The notes under the pieces are model-generated. The model ran no database searches and was not told the origin of the DNA. It saw only the letters and a program-made list of their open reading frames with translations. From NCBI GenBank assembly GCA_026708035.1, contig JAPOVQ010000035.1, positions 232,058-296,057 of the forward strand: a stretch of 64,000 bases of DNA, in the 5' to 3' direction. The stretch is from Chloroflexota bacterium (GTDB taxonomy: Bacteria; Chloroflexota; UBA11872). The position numbers and the translations under genes were made by a program. The first letter of the stretch is position 1. Each line of letters opens with the position of its first letter. Positions 16,229 to 24,039 of this stretch are shown piece after piece.

Positions 16229-17527
16229 ATGTCCAAGGCCACGACGTCGTCCGAGCAACTCCTGGGAAGAGCCAAGCGTGTGCTGACCGCCGGAGCGTTG
16301 GGGCGGTTCAGCATTCCGGACGAGGTCAGCGTGGTATTCGAGTCCGGCTCCGGCAGCCGTTTGCGCACCGTCGACGGCGATGAGTACATCGACTATCTCC
16401 TCGGCTCCGGCCCCGTCCTTCTCGGCCATGCGCATCCGGACGTGGAAGCGGCCGTGCAAGCCCAGCTGAGCCGCGGCACGACCTATTTTTTCCTCAACGT
16501 GCCGGCGATCGAGCTGGCCGAGCGTCTGATCGACGCCGTCCCCTGCGCCGACCAACTGCGCTACACCAGCACCGGTACCGAGTCCACCCACCTGGCGCTG
16601 CGCGGCGCGCGGGCCTACACCGGCCGATCCAAGATCCTCAAGTTCGAAGGCGCCTGGCACGGCATGCACGACTACGCGCTGTGGGGCACGGTGCCGACCG
16701 ATGCCAGCGACTATCCGCACTCCGAACCCGACTCGGCGGGGATTCCGAGCGTCCTGGGCGACGAGGTGCTCGTGGCCCCGTTCAACGAGCTCGAGATCAC
16801 GCGGCAGCTCATTGAATCGCACGCCGACGACCTCGCCGCTGTGATCGTGGAGCCGCTGCAGCGCGTGCTCAAGCCCGAGCCCGGCTTCCTCGAAGGCCTC
16901 CGCGAGCTCACCGCCCGCCTCAGCATCGTGCTCATCTTCGACGAGATTGTCACCGGGTTTCGCATCGCCTGGGGCGGGGCCCAGGAGCGCTACGGCGTGA
17001 TGCCCGACATGGCCACCTATGGCAAGGCCATGGCCGGGGCGTTCCCGCTGGCGGCAATCATGGGCCGTGCCGACGTCATGGACGTATACGCGCGCCAATC
17101 ACGCTCGACGCGCGACGTGGCTTGGGCCAGCGGCACGTTCAGCGGAAACCCAGTCGCCGCCGCCGCCGGTGTCGCCGCCCTCGATGTCCTTTCAGCCGAC
17201 GGCGTCTACGACCGCCTCCAAGCCACCGGGTCGCGACTGCGACGGGGCATTGAAGACTTGGGCCGCAAGCACGGCGTCCCCACGCAAGCGTTGGGGGAAG
17301 ACCCCGTCTTCGGCGTCCGGTTCATGGAAAACGCCCACCCGAAGACCTGGATGGACCTGCAAGATCACGACGGCGACTTCGGCCATCGCTGGAGCGTCGA
17401 GTGCATCCGAGGCGGCCTGCTGCTCAATCCCAACGAAAAGTGGTACGTCTCGATCGCCCACGACGACGCCGACCTCGACCGCACGTTCGAGATTCTCGAT
17501 GGGGCGTTCCGGCGGGCGCTCGGCTAG
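16229..17527 (+). CDS. Class III PLP aminotransferase (glutamate-1-semialdehyde aminomutase-like)
   Basis: 432 residues from the ATG at 16229. Landmarks are GDEYIDYLLGSGPVLLGHAH, RYTSTGTESTHLALRGARAYT, FDEIVTGFRIAWGGAQERYG and the PLP-lysine segment TYGKAMAGAFPLAAIMG. The order matches the glutamate-1-semialdehyde aminomutase branch of fold-type I enzymes. No other haem-pathway gene is present, so it may instead transaminate an amino sugar, beta-amino acid or polyamine-like compound. It is the last gene before an amino acid ABC operon and probably co-transcribed with the oxidoreductase upstream. Confidence 0.87.
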   Translation: MSKATTSSEQLLGRAKRVLTAGALGRFSIPDEVSVVFESGSGSRLRTVDGDEYIDYLLGSGPVLLGHAHPDVEAAVQAQLSRGTTYFFLNVPAIELAERLIDAVPCADQLRYTSTGTESTHLALRGARAYTGRSKILKFEGAWHGMHDYALWGTVPTDASDYPHSEPDSAGIPSVLGDEVLVAPFNELEITRQLIESHADDLAAVIVEPLQRVLKPEPGFLEGLRELTARLSIVLIFDEIVTGFRIAWGGAQERYGVMPDMATYGKAMAGAFPLAAIMGRADVMDVYARQSRSTRDVAWASGTFSGNPVAAAAGVAALDVLSADGVYDRLQATGSRLRRGIEDLGRKHGVPTQALGEDPVFGVRFMENAHPKTWMDLQDHDGDFGHRWSVECIRGGLLLNPNEKWYVSIAHDDADLDRTFEILDGAFRRALG

Positions 17528-17730
17528 CAGAGGCGCCGAGTCGGCGGCATATATACGCCGCAAATGCCGTAAAGAATCTCACCCAAGCTTGCCTCGAATT
17601 GGCTTGGAGCCGTACCATGCTTCCGGTCTGCCGGGGGCGACAAACACGGAACCCCTAAATGCGTGTTCGAGCACGCGACATGCGTATGCGGTGGGCATTG
17701 AGGTCCGCCGTTACGGCTCAGGAGCGGCTG

Positions 17731-18813
17731 ATGCGTTGGAAGCTGGGGTTGATCCTCATGATGGTGGCGGTCTTCGTCGTCGCCGTCGCGGCATGCGGCG
17801 AGGACGCCGAGGAAATGGTGGAAGAGGAGCCGATGGTCAGTCGCCTCGCCACCGTACAGGAGCGCGGACACGTCATCTGCGCCAGCCGTAACGACGTTCC
17901 CGGCTACGGCTCGCTTGACGCCAACGGCCGCAACGTCGGGTTTGACATCGACCTTTGTCGCGCGGTTGCAGCCGCGGTGCTCGGTGACTCCGAAGCGATC
18001 GAAATCGTGCTGATCACGGCTGCTGAGCGTGGCCCGACGATCCAGTCCGGCGACGTGGACCTGCTGGTCCGCACCGTGACCTGGACGACCTCCCGCGACG
18101 CCGGGTGGGGGAACTACATCCACACCACGTTCTACGACGGTCAGGGATTCATGGTCTCCAAGGACCTTGGAGTCAGCTCCGCCTATGAGTTGGCCGGCGC
18201 CTCGGTCTGCGTCACCAGTGGTACGACCACTGAGCTGAACATGGCCGACTTCTTCCGGCAGAACAACCTCGAGTACAACCCGATCGTGTTCGAGGACACC
18301 GACGTCGTGCTGGACGCCTACCAGGAAGGCCAGTGCGATGTCTTCACCAACGACCGCTCGCAGCTGGCTGCGCTCCGCAGCGCGCTGCCGAACCCGGGCG
18401 ACCACGTGATCCTTCCGGAGACCATCTCCGAGGAGCCGCTTGGCCCGGTCGTCCCCCACGGTGACGAGCAGTGGTTCGACCTGGTGAAGACGGTGATCGC
18501 CGGGATCATCTACGCCGAGGCCTACGGCGTGAACAGCGGCAACGTCGCGGCGATGGCCGCCGGCGACAACGTCAAGGTGAAGCGCCTGCTGGGCACCGAA
18601 GGCAGCTTCGGCCAGGAAACCCTCGGCCTGAGGGAAACCTTCATGCAGGACGTGATCAACAGCGTGGGCAACTACGGCGAGATCTACAACCGCAACCTCG
18701 GTCCGGAGGGCATTGACCTCCCGCGCGAGGGCGGTCGGAACGCGCTGTGGGCCAACGCTCCGTGCACCGATTGCCCGAAGGGCGGTCAGATCTACGCGCC
18801 GCCGCTGCGCTAG
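17731..18813 (+). CDS. aapJ: Amino acid ABC transporter binding lipoprotein, AapJ/BztA family
   Basis: 360 residues from the ATG at 17731, six bases after a GGAG ribosome site; earlier in-frame ATGs lack one. The signal peptide is a lipoprotein type (MRWKLGLILMMVAVFVVAVA then AC22), followed by an acidic linker. The binding domain follows the AapJ pattern: VQERGHVICASRND, GFDIDLCRAVAAAVLG, VDLLVRTVTWTTSRD, GVSSAYELAGASVCVTSGTT and LGLRETFMQDVINSVGNYGE. It delivers polar L-amino acids to the AapQ/AapM permeases encoded just downstream. A strong terminator-like hairpin follows the gene. Confidence 0.93.
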   Translation: MRWKLGLILMMVAVFVVAVAACGEDAEEMVEEEPMVSRLATVQERGHVICASRNDVPGYGSLDANGRNVGFDIDLCRAVAAAVLGDSEAIEIVLITAAERGPTIQSGDVDLLVRTVTWTTSRDAGWGNYIHTTFYDGQGFMVSKDLGVSSAYELAGASVCVTSGTTTELNMADFFRQNNLEYNPIVFEDTDVVLDAYQEGQCDVFTNDRSQLAALRSALPNPGDHVILPETISEEPLGPVVPHGDEQWFDLVKTVIAGIIYAEAYGVNSGNVAAMAAGDNVKVKRLLGTEGSFGQETLGLRETFMQDVINSVGNYGEIYNRNLGPEGIDLPREGGRNALWANAPCTDCPKGGQIYAPPLR

Positions 18814-18842
18814 TTCGATCCCGCGACCAACGGGAAAGCAAT

Positions 18843-18870
18843 CCGGGGGGATGCGCAAGCATCCCCCCGG
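18843..18870 (+). terminator. Strong hairpin after aapJ
   Basis: A perfect 12-bp stem with a GCAA tetraloop (CCGGGGGGATGC, loop, GCATCCCCCCGG) lies 30 bases after the aapJ stop. It is followed by TTGCTAT rather than a long U-tract. It probably attenuates read-through so the binding protein is made in excess over the permeases. Confidence 0.85.
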
Positions 18871-18933
18871 TTGCTATCCGGCCTCCGAAGCCGTTGGGCC
18901 ACCGCTAATCGCGCCTTCCTGTAGGCTGCCCTC

Positions 18934-20106
18934 GTGAACCGGTTGCTCTACGTTCAAGGCGTCCCGTTCTGGCGCAACGTGGTTGTGTTGCGCTGGGCGG
19001 TGCAGATCGTCTCCGCGATCCTGGTCATCGCGGTGATCGCGGGATTCTTCGGCAACGTGTCAAGGGAAATCGCCGCGCGGGACATTCCCTTCGGCTATGG
19101 CTTCCTCGACCGCGAAGCCCAGATTCCCATCGGCGAATCGATCATTGGCTACCACCCGTCCGACAGCTTCGCCTACGGCTTGCTGGTCGCCGCGCTCAAC
19201 ACCGTCAAAGCCTCGGTGCTGGGCGTCATTCTCGCCACCCTGCTCGGCATCGTGGTCGGCGTGGCGCGCCTCTCGCCCAACTGGCTGCTGAACCGGATCG
19301 CCCTCGTCTACATCGAGGTTTTCCGCAACATCCCGCTGCTGGTGCAGCTGCTCTTCTGGTTCCTGATCGTGCTGAGCCTGCCCACGGTGCGCGAGGGCTA
19401 CGTCGCCTTCGACGCCTTCTATCTCAGCAACAGCGGCGTCAACCTGCCCTGGCCGGTCCCGCAAGACGGATTCTGGCCCTGGGCGCTCGCAACCGTCATC
19501 GGCATCGTCGTCGCCGTAATCGTGGCCCGTCGCCTGCATTGGCGCGAAACCGAGACGGGCAAGCCCAGCTATCCCGTTGTCGCCGGGCTCGCGATCACCA
19601 TTGGCGTGGGCGCGATCGCCTTGCTCTTCCTCGCGCCGATGACCATCGACGTTCCCAGTCCCGAAGGCAGGTTTGGACGCCTGCAAGGCGGCGCCGAGCT
19701 CAGCGGCAGCTTCACCGCGCTACTCGTCGGGCTGGTCATGTATACCTCGTCGTTCATTGCCGAGATCGTCAGGGCCGGCATCCAATCCGTCAGCAAGGGG
19801 CAGACGGAAGCAGCGCGCTCGGTCGGCATGTCGGGCATGCTCACGCTGCGGCACGTCACGTTTCCGCAGTCCCTGCGCGTCATCATCCCGCCGACCATCA
19901 GCCAATATCTGAATCTCACCAAGAACTCGAGCCTCGCGGCCGCCATCGGCTACCCCGACCTGGTGAGCGTCGCGAGCACGATGACGCAGACCGCGCCGGC
20001 CATCTCGTTGATTCTGGTCGTCATGCTCACCTATCTCGCCATGAGCTTGACCTATTCGTTGATCGGCAATCTGTATAACCGCGCCATCAGGTTCAAGGGC
20101 ACATGA
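18934..20106 (+). CDS. aapQ: Amino acid ABC transporter permease, AapQ/BztB family
   Basis: 390 residues from a GTG at 18934. It has the long, insert-bearing layout of AapQ rather than the short His/Glu permeases. LNTVKASVLGVILATLLGIVVG and YIEVFRNIPLLVQLLFWFL come first, a middle insert with extra helices follows, then MYTSSFIAEIVRAGIQSVSKGQTEAARSVGMS (the EAA region) and LNLTKNSSLAAAIGYPDLV. Its stop overlaps the AapM start by four bases. It forms the membrane channel with AapM. Confidence 0.93.
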   Translation: MNRLLYVQGVPFWRNVVVLRWAVQIVSAILVIAVIAGFFGNVSREIAARDIPFGYGFLDREAQIPIGESIIGYHPSDSFAYGLLVAALNTVKASVLGVILATLLGIVVGVARLSPNWLLNRIALVYIEVFRNIPLLVQLLFWFLIVLSLPTVREGYVAFDAFYLSNSGVNLPWPVPQDGFWPWALATVIGIVVAVIVARRLHWRETETGKPSYPVVAGLAITIGVGAIALLFLAPMTIDVPSPEGRFGRLQGGAELSGSFTALLVGLVMYTSSFIAEIVRAGIQSVSKGQTEAARSVGMSGMLTLRHVTFPQSLRVIIPPTISQYLNLTKNSSLAAAIGYPDLVSVASTMTQTAPAISLILVVMLTYLAMSLTYSLIGNLYNRAIRFKGT

Positions 20107-21320
20107 GCGCCGTCACCGCCGGGGCCATGGGACGGCCTCCACCCCCTCCGCCCATGACCGTGGGCCCCCTGGGCTGGCTGCGCCAGAATCTCTTCAGCTC
20201 CTGGGGCAACAGCCTGGTGACCGTTGTCCTGGCCGTAGTGCTGGGCTGGGCGTTGATCGGCCTCATCAGTTGGGTGATCGTCACCGCCGACTGGTTGGTC
20301 ATCACCAGCCGCGTGCAGCTCTACCTGGTGGGGCTCTACCCGCAGGTGGACGCCTGGCGGCCCCAGGTCGCCGTGCTCCTGATCAGCGCCTTGCTGGGAA
20401 TCTCCTGGCGCTCGTGGGGCGGGACGGCTCGCGGCTTCGCCGTCGGCTTGAGCGCCGTGGCCGTGATCGTCGGCGTGATCCCACACGGCTTGCAGCCGCT
20501 CAACCGAGCGCTGGTGCTGGCAATCCCCGTGGCGGTCGGCGTGGGCTATTTCCTGGCGGCGAGTTTCTTCGCCGGACGCCCCAGGCGCATCGTCGGCGCC
20601 GCGTTCCTGGCCGTGTTTGTCGGCTTGCTGATCATCCGCGGCATCGAAGGTGTGCCCGGCCTCGAGCCCGTCAACACGAACGATGTCGGCGGGCTGCTGC
20701 TCAACCTGCTGCTGGCCCTTTTTGGCATCGGCGCCTCGATGCCCATCGGCATCGCGCTGGCGCTGGGACGGCAGAGCAATCTGCCGGTCGTCAAGTGGGC
20801 CTGCGTCGCGTTCATCGAAATCATCCGGGGCGTGCCGCTCATCACCCTGCTCTTCATGTCCCGCCACATCCTGCCGCTGACGTTCCCCGAGAACATCAAG
20901 ATCGACACGCTCTACATCACGGGCATCACCATCATGCTCTTCAGCTCGGCCTATATGGCAGAGAACGTGCGCGGCGGCATGGCCGCGGTCGCTCCCGGGC
21001 AGACGGAGGCGGCCCGGGCGCTGGGCCTGCGCGGCTGGCAGACCACCCTGCTCATCACGCTGCCGCAGGGTCTCAGGAACATCATTCCCGCCATCGTGGG
21101 GCAGTTCATCAGCCTGTTCAAAGACACCAGCCTGGTCTTCATCATCGGCATGTTGGACCTCGTCGAGATGGGCCGTGTGACGATTCAGTCAAACCTGGAA
21201 TTCGTCGACAACGGCAGGGAGGTCTATCTGTTCATCGCCGTCGTCTTCTGGATTTTCTGCTTCTCGATGTCGTATGTCAGCCGGCGCATCGAACGCGCGC
21301 TTGGCGTGGGCAAACGCTAA
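20103..21320 (+). CDS. aapM: Amino acid ABC transporter permease, AapM/BztC family
   Basis: 405 residues from the ATG at 20103 (ATGA overlap with aapQ). Roughly eight membrane helices precede the permease core. The core contains IEIIRGVPLITLLFMSRHIL, SSAYMAENVRGGMAAVAPGQTEAARALGLRGW as the ATPase-contacting loop, and FISLFKDTSLVFIIGMLDLV. The length and the helical N-terminal extension match AapM. It works as a heterodimer with AapQ. Confidence 0.93.
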   Translation: MSAVTAGAMGRPPPPPPMTVGPLGWLRQNLFSSWGNSLVTVVLAVVLGWALIGLISWVIVTADWLVITSRVQLYLVGLYPQVDAWRPQVAVLLISALLGISWRSWGGTARGFAVGLSAVAVIVGVIPHGLQPLNRALVLAIPVAVGVGYFLAASFFAGRPRRIVGAAFLAVFVGLLIIRGIEGVPGLEPVNTNDVGGLLLNLLLALFGIGASMPIGIALALGRQSNLPVVKWACVAFIEIIRGVPLITLLFMSRHILPLTFPENIKIDTLYITGITIMLFSSAYMAENVRGGMAAVAPGQTEAARALGLRGWQTTLLITLPQGLRNIIPAIVGQFISLFKDTSLVFIIGMLDLVEMGRVTIQSNLEFVDNGREVYLFIAVVFWIFCFSMSYVSRRIERALGVGKR

Positions 21321-21344
21321 AGCGGCCCGCGGGGGAGATTGACC

Positions 21345-22157
21345 ATGGCGGAAACGAGTCAGACGAACGGTTCCACCGGCATGCCGGAAGACAAGGCGGC
21401 AATCCTGGAGCTGCCGCTCGAACAGCGCGGCGACATCATCGTCTGCGAAAGCGTCCACAAGTGGTTCGGCGATTTCTGCGCCGTCCGCGATGTGAGCATG
21501 CGCGTCAAGCGGGGCGAGGTGGTCGTCATCTTCGGACCCTCGGGATCGGGCAAGTCCACCTTCATCCGCATGATCAACCGGCTCGAAGAGCACCAGCAGG
21601 GCCGGATCGTGGTCGACGGCATCGAGATGACCAACGACGTGCGCAACCTCGACGCCATCCGCCGCGAAGTCGGCATGGTGTTTCAGCAGTTCAACCTCTT
21701 CCCCCACATGACCGCCATCAACAACATCATGCTGGCGCCGCAGCGGGTGCGGCACATGCCCAGGGACGAAGCGCAGCAGACCGCGCTTCAGCTGCTCGAG
21801 CGCGTCGGCATTCCCGAACAGGCGAACAAATATCCGGCCGAACTATCCGGCGGGCAGCAACAACGCGTCGCCATCGCCCGCGCCCTCGCCATGCAGCCGC
21901 AGATCATGCTGTTCGACGAGCCGACGTCCGCACTCGACCCGGAAATGATCAAGGAAGTGCTGGACGTGATGCGGGAACTGGCCGCCTCCGGCATGACCAT
22001 GCTCTGCGTGACCCACGAGATGGGCTTCGCCCGCGAGGTCGCCGACCGCATGGCCTTCTTTGACGAGGGCGCGCTGGTCGAGCTGGGCCCGCCGAGCCAG
22101 ATCTTCAACAATCCGCAGGAAGAACGCACCCAGCTCTTCCTCGACCAAATCCTGTAG
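21345..22157 (+). CDS. aapP: Amino acid ABC transporter ATP-binding protein, AapP/GlnQ family
   Basis: 270 residues from the ATG at 21345, seven bases after a GGGGGAG ribosome site. All ATPase motifs are intact: Walker [11 protein letters not shown]-loop [11 protein letters not shown], signature [15 protein letters not shown], Walker [15 protein letters not shown] and switch His in CVTHEMGFA. About 30 unconserved residues precede the domain. It is the fourth gene of the operon and completes a transporter with AapJ, AapQ and AapM. Confidence 0.95.
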   Translation: MAETSQTNGSTGMPEDKAAILELPLEQRGDIIVCESVHKWFGDFCAVRDVSMRVKRGEVVVIFGPSGSGKSTFIRMINRLEEHQQGRIVVDGIEMTNDVRNLDAIRREVGMVFQQFNLFPHMTAINNIMLAPQRVRHMPRDEAQQTALQLLERVGIPEQANKYPAELSGGQQQRVAIARALAMQPQIMLFDEPTSALDPEMIKEVLDVMRELAASGMTMLCVTHEMGFAREVADRMAFFDEGALVELGPPSQIFNNPQEERTQLFLDQIL

Positions 22158-22179
22158 CAGACCTCCGGTCGGGTCTCGC

Positions 22180-22340
22180 CCTCCGCAAGGAGATCCCTGC
22201 GCAACCCCTCCGTCATTCCGGCGAAAACCGGAATCCAGTGCGGCCAAAACTGAAGGCGCGGCTCGGTTGGGGTAGGGGCGGGGCTCAGTCCCGCCCGCAC
22301 TCTCCGTCATTCCGGCGAAAGCCGGTATCCGGTCCGGCCA
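22180..22340. repeat. Two copies of the CATTCCGGCG palindromic repeat plus a GTAGGGGCG hairpin
   Basis: CGTCATTCCGGCGAAAACCG with GGAATCCAG follows the operon (~22,212-22,240). A second copy, CGTCATTCCGGCGAAAGCCG, lies at ~22,307. Between them lies GGGGTAGGGGCGGGGCTCAG followed by TCCCGCCCGCAC, a hairpin of the third family. The cluster lies between convergent genes and could contribute to termination. Confidence 0.8.
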
Positions 22341-22394
22341 AACTTAGCGGCGTGCCGCGACGGTCGGGTACGGGCAACTCTCGGACCCGCCCGC

Positions 22395-23390
22395 CTACGC
22401 CCCCCCAGCCGGCATCTCCCGCACCTGCGTGGCGCCGGCGGCGCGCAGCGTGACGACGTGCGCGGCGTCCACCGATTCGTTGTCCGGCAACGGCGTCTGG
22501 CCCTTCTGCGAGCCCAGCTGCGCCACGCTCACGAGACCGCGCATCCTTTCGGTTTCCGCCAGCGCCTCGAGGTCGCCGCCGTAATAGTCGAACCACGGCA
22601 GCCCCGCGTCCGAGTAGTCCCGCGCGGTCGGCGGCTCCGTCGGCGGCCGCTCGCCGGTGAGCGCCAGCCACCGGGTGGAGTTGGCGATGGTGACGAAACA
22701 CCGGCTCGCATGGCGCTGATCCCAAGCGTCGAGCCCGTATTCGTCTTCATAGATCTCCTGCCGCATCCGGCCGCCGGGCGACAGTCCCATTGCCGACTCT
22801 GACGCAAGTGGAGCATATAGCGGCCCGTAGTCGACGATCGCCTCACCAGACAGTTCCTCGTACCGCTCGGCTTTCATGGGAAAAGCGATGATCTGCAGGC
22901 CGCCGTGCTCGGCGGCGCCGGTTAGTTGCTCCTCAACCGAATAGCCCTCGCCCAATGGCATGGCGACGAATTGCCGCACGATGCCTTTGGCGACGCAGAA
23001 GCCGTCCAGCCACGGTTGCTCCGGCAGCACCAGGTAGTCCTGCGGGTCCGTGTTCAGGTGATTTGCCCACGCGTCGCCCGTCAGCGCGCAGGTCTTGCCC
23101 GCCGCGATCTTCACGGCAAACGGGTAGCTGTCCGACCCGAAACTGACCCACATGGCCTCGGCCTGGTGCATGGGCATCAGCACGCCGCCGCGCGTCAGCC
23201 ACTCGCGGGGCGCCCGTCGGGCGTAGTCGTCGAGGTGCCGCAGGGGAAAGCTGCCCAACCCCGGCGGCAGCGGATAGTCCAGCCCGTCGTCCGGAATGCG
23301 CAGGGTTCGCTGGAAGTCGATCGAGCAGCGCGCCGCCTCGTGAACCTCGGGGAAACGAAATACCAAAGAGTCATGCTCAAGCGTGATCAT
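22395..23390 (-). CDS. Conserved hypothetical protein paired with an XRE regulator
   Basis: 331 residues from the ATG at 23390. I do not recognise the family. The sequence is soluble, acidic and Trp/Tyr-rich, with segments such as ALTGDAWANHLNTDPQDYLV and GRMRQEIYEDEYGLDAWD. There is no signal peptide or membrane helix. It starts 14 bases after the stop of the XRE regulator gene, so the two form one operon. Codon use matches the surrounding chromosome. A regulated enzyme or sensor partner is possible; I do not assign a function. Confidence 0.75.
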   Translation of the reverse strand: MITLEHDSLVFRFPEVHEAARCSIDFQRTLRIPDDGLDYPLPPGLGSFPLRHLDDYARRAPREWLTRGGVLMPMHQAEAMWVSFGSDSYPFAVKIAAGKTCALTGDAWANHLNTDPQDYLVLPEQPWLDGFCVAKGIVRQFVAMPLGEGYSVEEQLTGAAEHGGLQIIAFPMKAERYEELSGEAIVDYGPLYAPLASESAMGLSPGGRMRQEIYEDEYGLDAWDQRHASRCFVTIANSTRWLALTGERPPTEPPTARDYSDAGLPWFDYYGGDLEALAETERMRGLVSVAQLGSQKGQTPLPDNESVDAAHVVTLRAAGATQVREMPAGGA

Positions 23391-23404
23391 CTAAGCCTGG
23401 CTCC

Positions 23405-23758
23405 TCACCAGTCACCGTCGCGCACCTCGCGCACGATGTGAAGGATGGCGTGGTCGGGCGCATCCTTGAGTTGTCGAATCAGTTCCGCGAACAGAGCGGG
23501 GCGTTTGCAAATGACGTCCTGGAGGTCCCGCGACACCTTGCCCGCCATCGCCAGGAACACGTCCGGGTCCTGGCCCAATTCCTTGGCCAAACGCACCGTG
23601 GTGGCCTCCGACGGCGGCGCCACCTGTCCCCGCTCCACCTTGCTCAGATAGCTGGGCTCGACGCCGATCCGCCGCGCCACCTGGCGCAACGAATAGCGCC
23701 GGTCTGACTCCCGGAGACGCTGCCGGCTGGCCGTGGCCGCCTCGCCAAAACGTGTCAT
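23405..23758 (-). CDS. XRE-family helix-turn-helix regulator
   Basis: 117 residues from the ATG at 23758 (MTRFGEAATASRQRLRESDRR). The HTH is RQVARRIGVEPSYLSKVERGQVAPPS, a standard Cro/CI fold. The C-terminal half, DPDVFLAMAGKVSRDLQDVI to HIVREVRDGDW, is a tail I associate with this regulator type. A short direct repeat, GTGTAC then TGTGTAC, just upstream of the start (~23,762-23,776) may be its own operator. It leads a two-gene operon with the 331-residue protein. Confidence 0.87.
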   Translation of the reverse strand: MTRFGEAATASRQRLRESDRRYSLRQVARRIGVEPSYLSKVERGQVAPPSEATTVRLAKELGQDPDVFLAMAGKVSRDLQDVICKRPALFAELIRQLKDAPDHAILHIVREVRDGDW

Positions 23759-23814
23759 AGTTCGTACACAGTACACGCCTACCTGGCATTGTCAAGGGCT
23801 GGGCGGCCAGTCGC

Positions 23815-24039
23815 CTTCGCTCCGTCATTCCGGCGGAAGCCGGAATCCAGTCCGGTCGCACCGAGAGCCGCACGGGTTGGTGGGAGTAGGGGCGAGTCTC
23901 ACACCCGCCCTTTGCGGTCATGCCAGCGTCTCCGATAGTGGGATCCGACGGCAGTTGAACCTGTTCACGGGCAAGGTGAACCGATTCGCACACCGCCTCT
24001 TCATGCAAATGTCTCCAACCACGGAACCCAGCCGCTCGC
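23815..24039. repeat. Intergenic repeats between convergent-spaced minus genes
   Basis: A clean CATTCCGGCG-family hairpin (~23,823-23,853) is followed by a GTAGGGGCGAGTCTCACACC-type element (~23,887-23,911). The remaining ~130 bases before the membrane-protein stop show nothing coding. Confidence 0.7.

Noticed and set aside
16229..17527. Naming the aminotransferase hemL
   Set aside because: The family fit is good but there is no haem gene context, and several non-haem enzymes fall in the same group.
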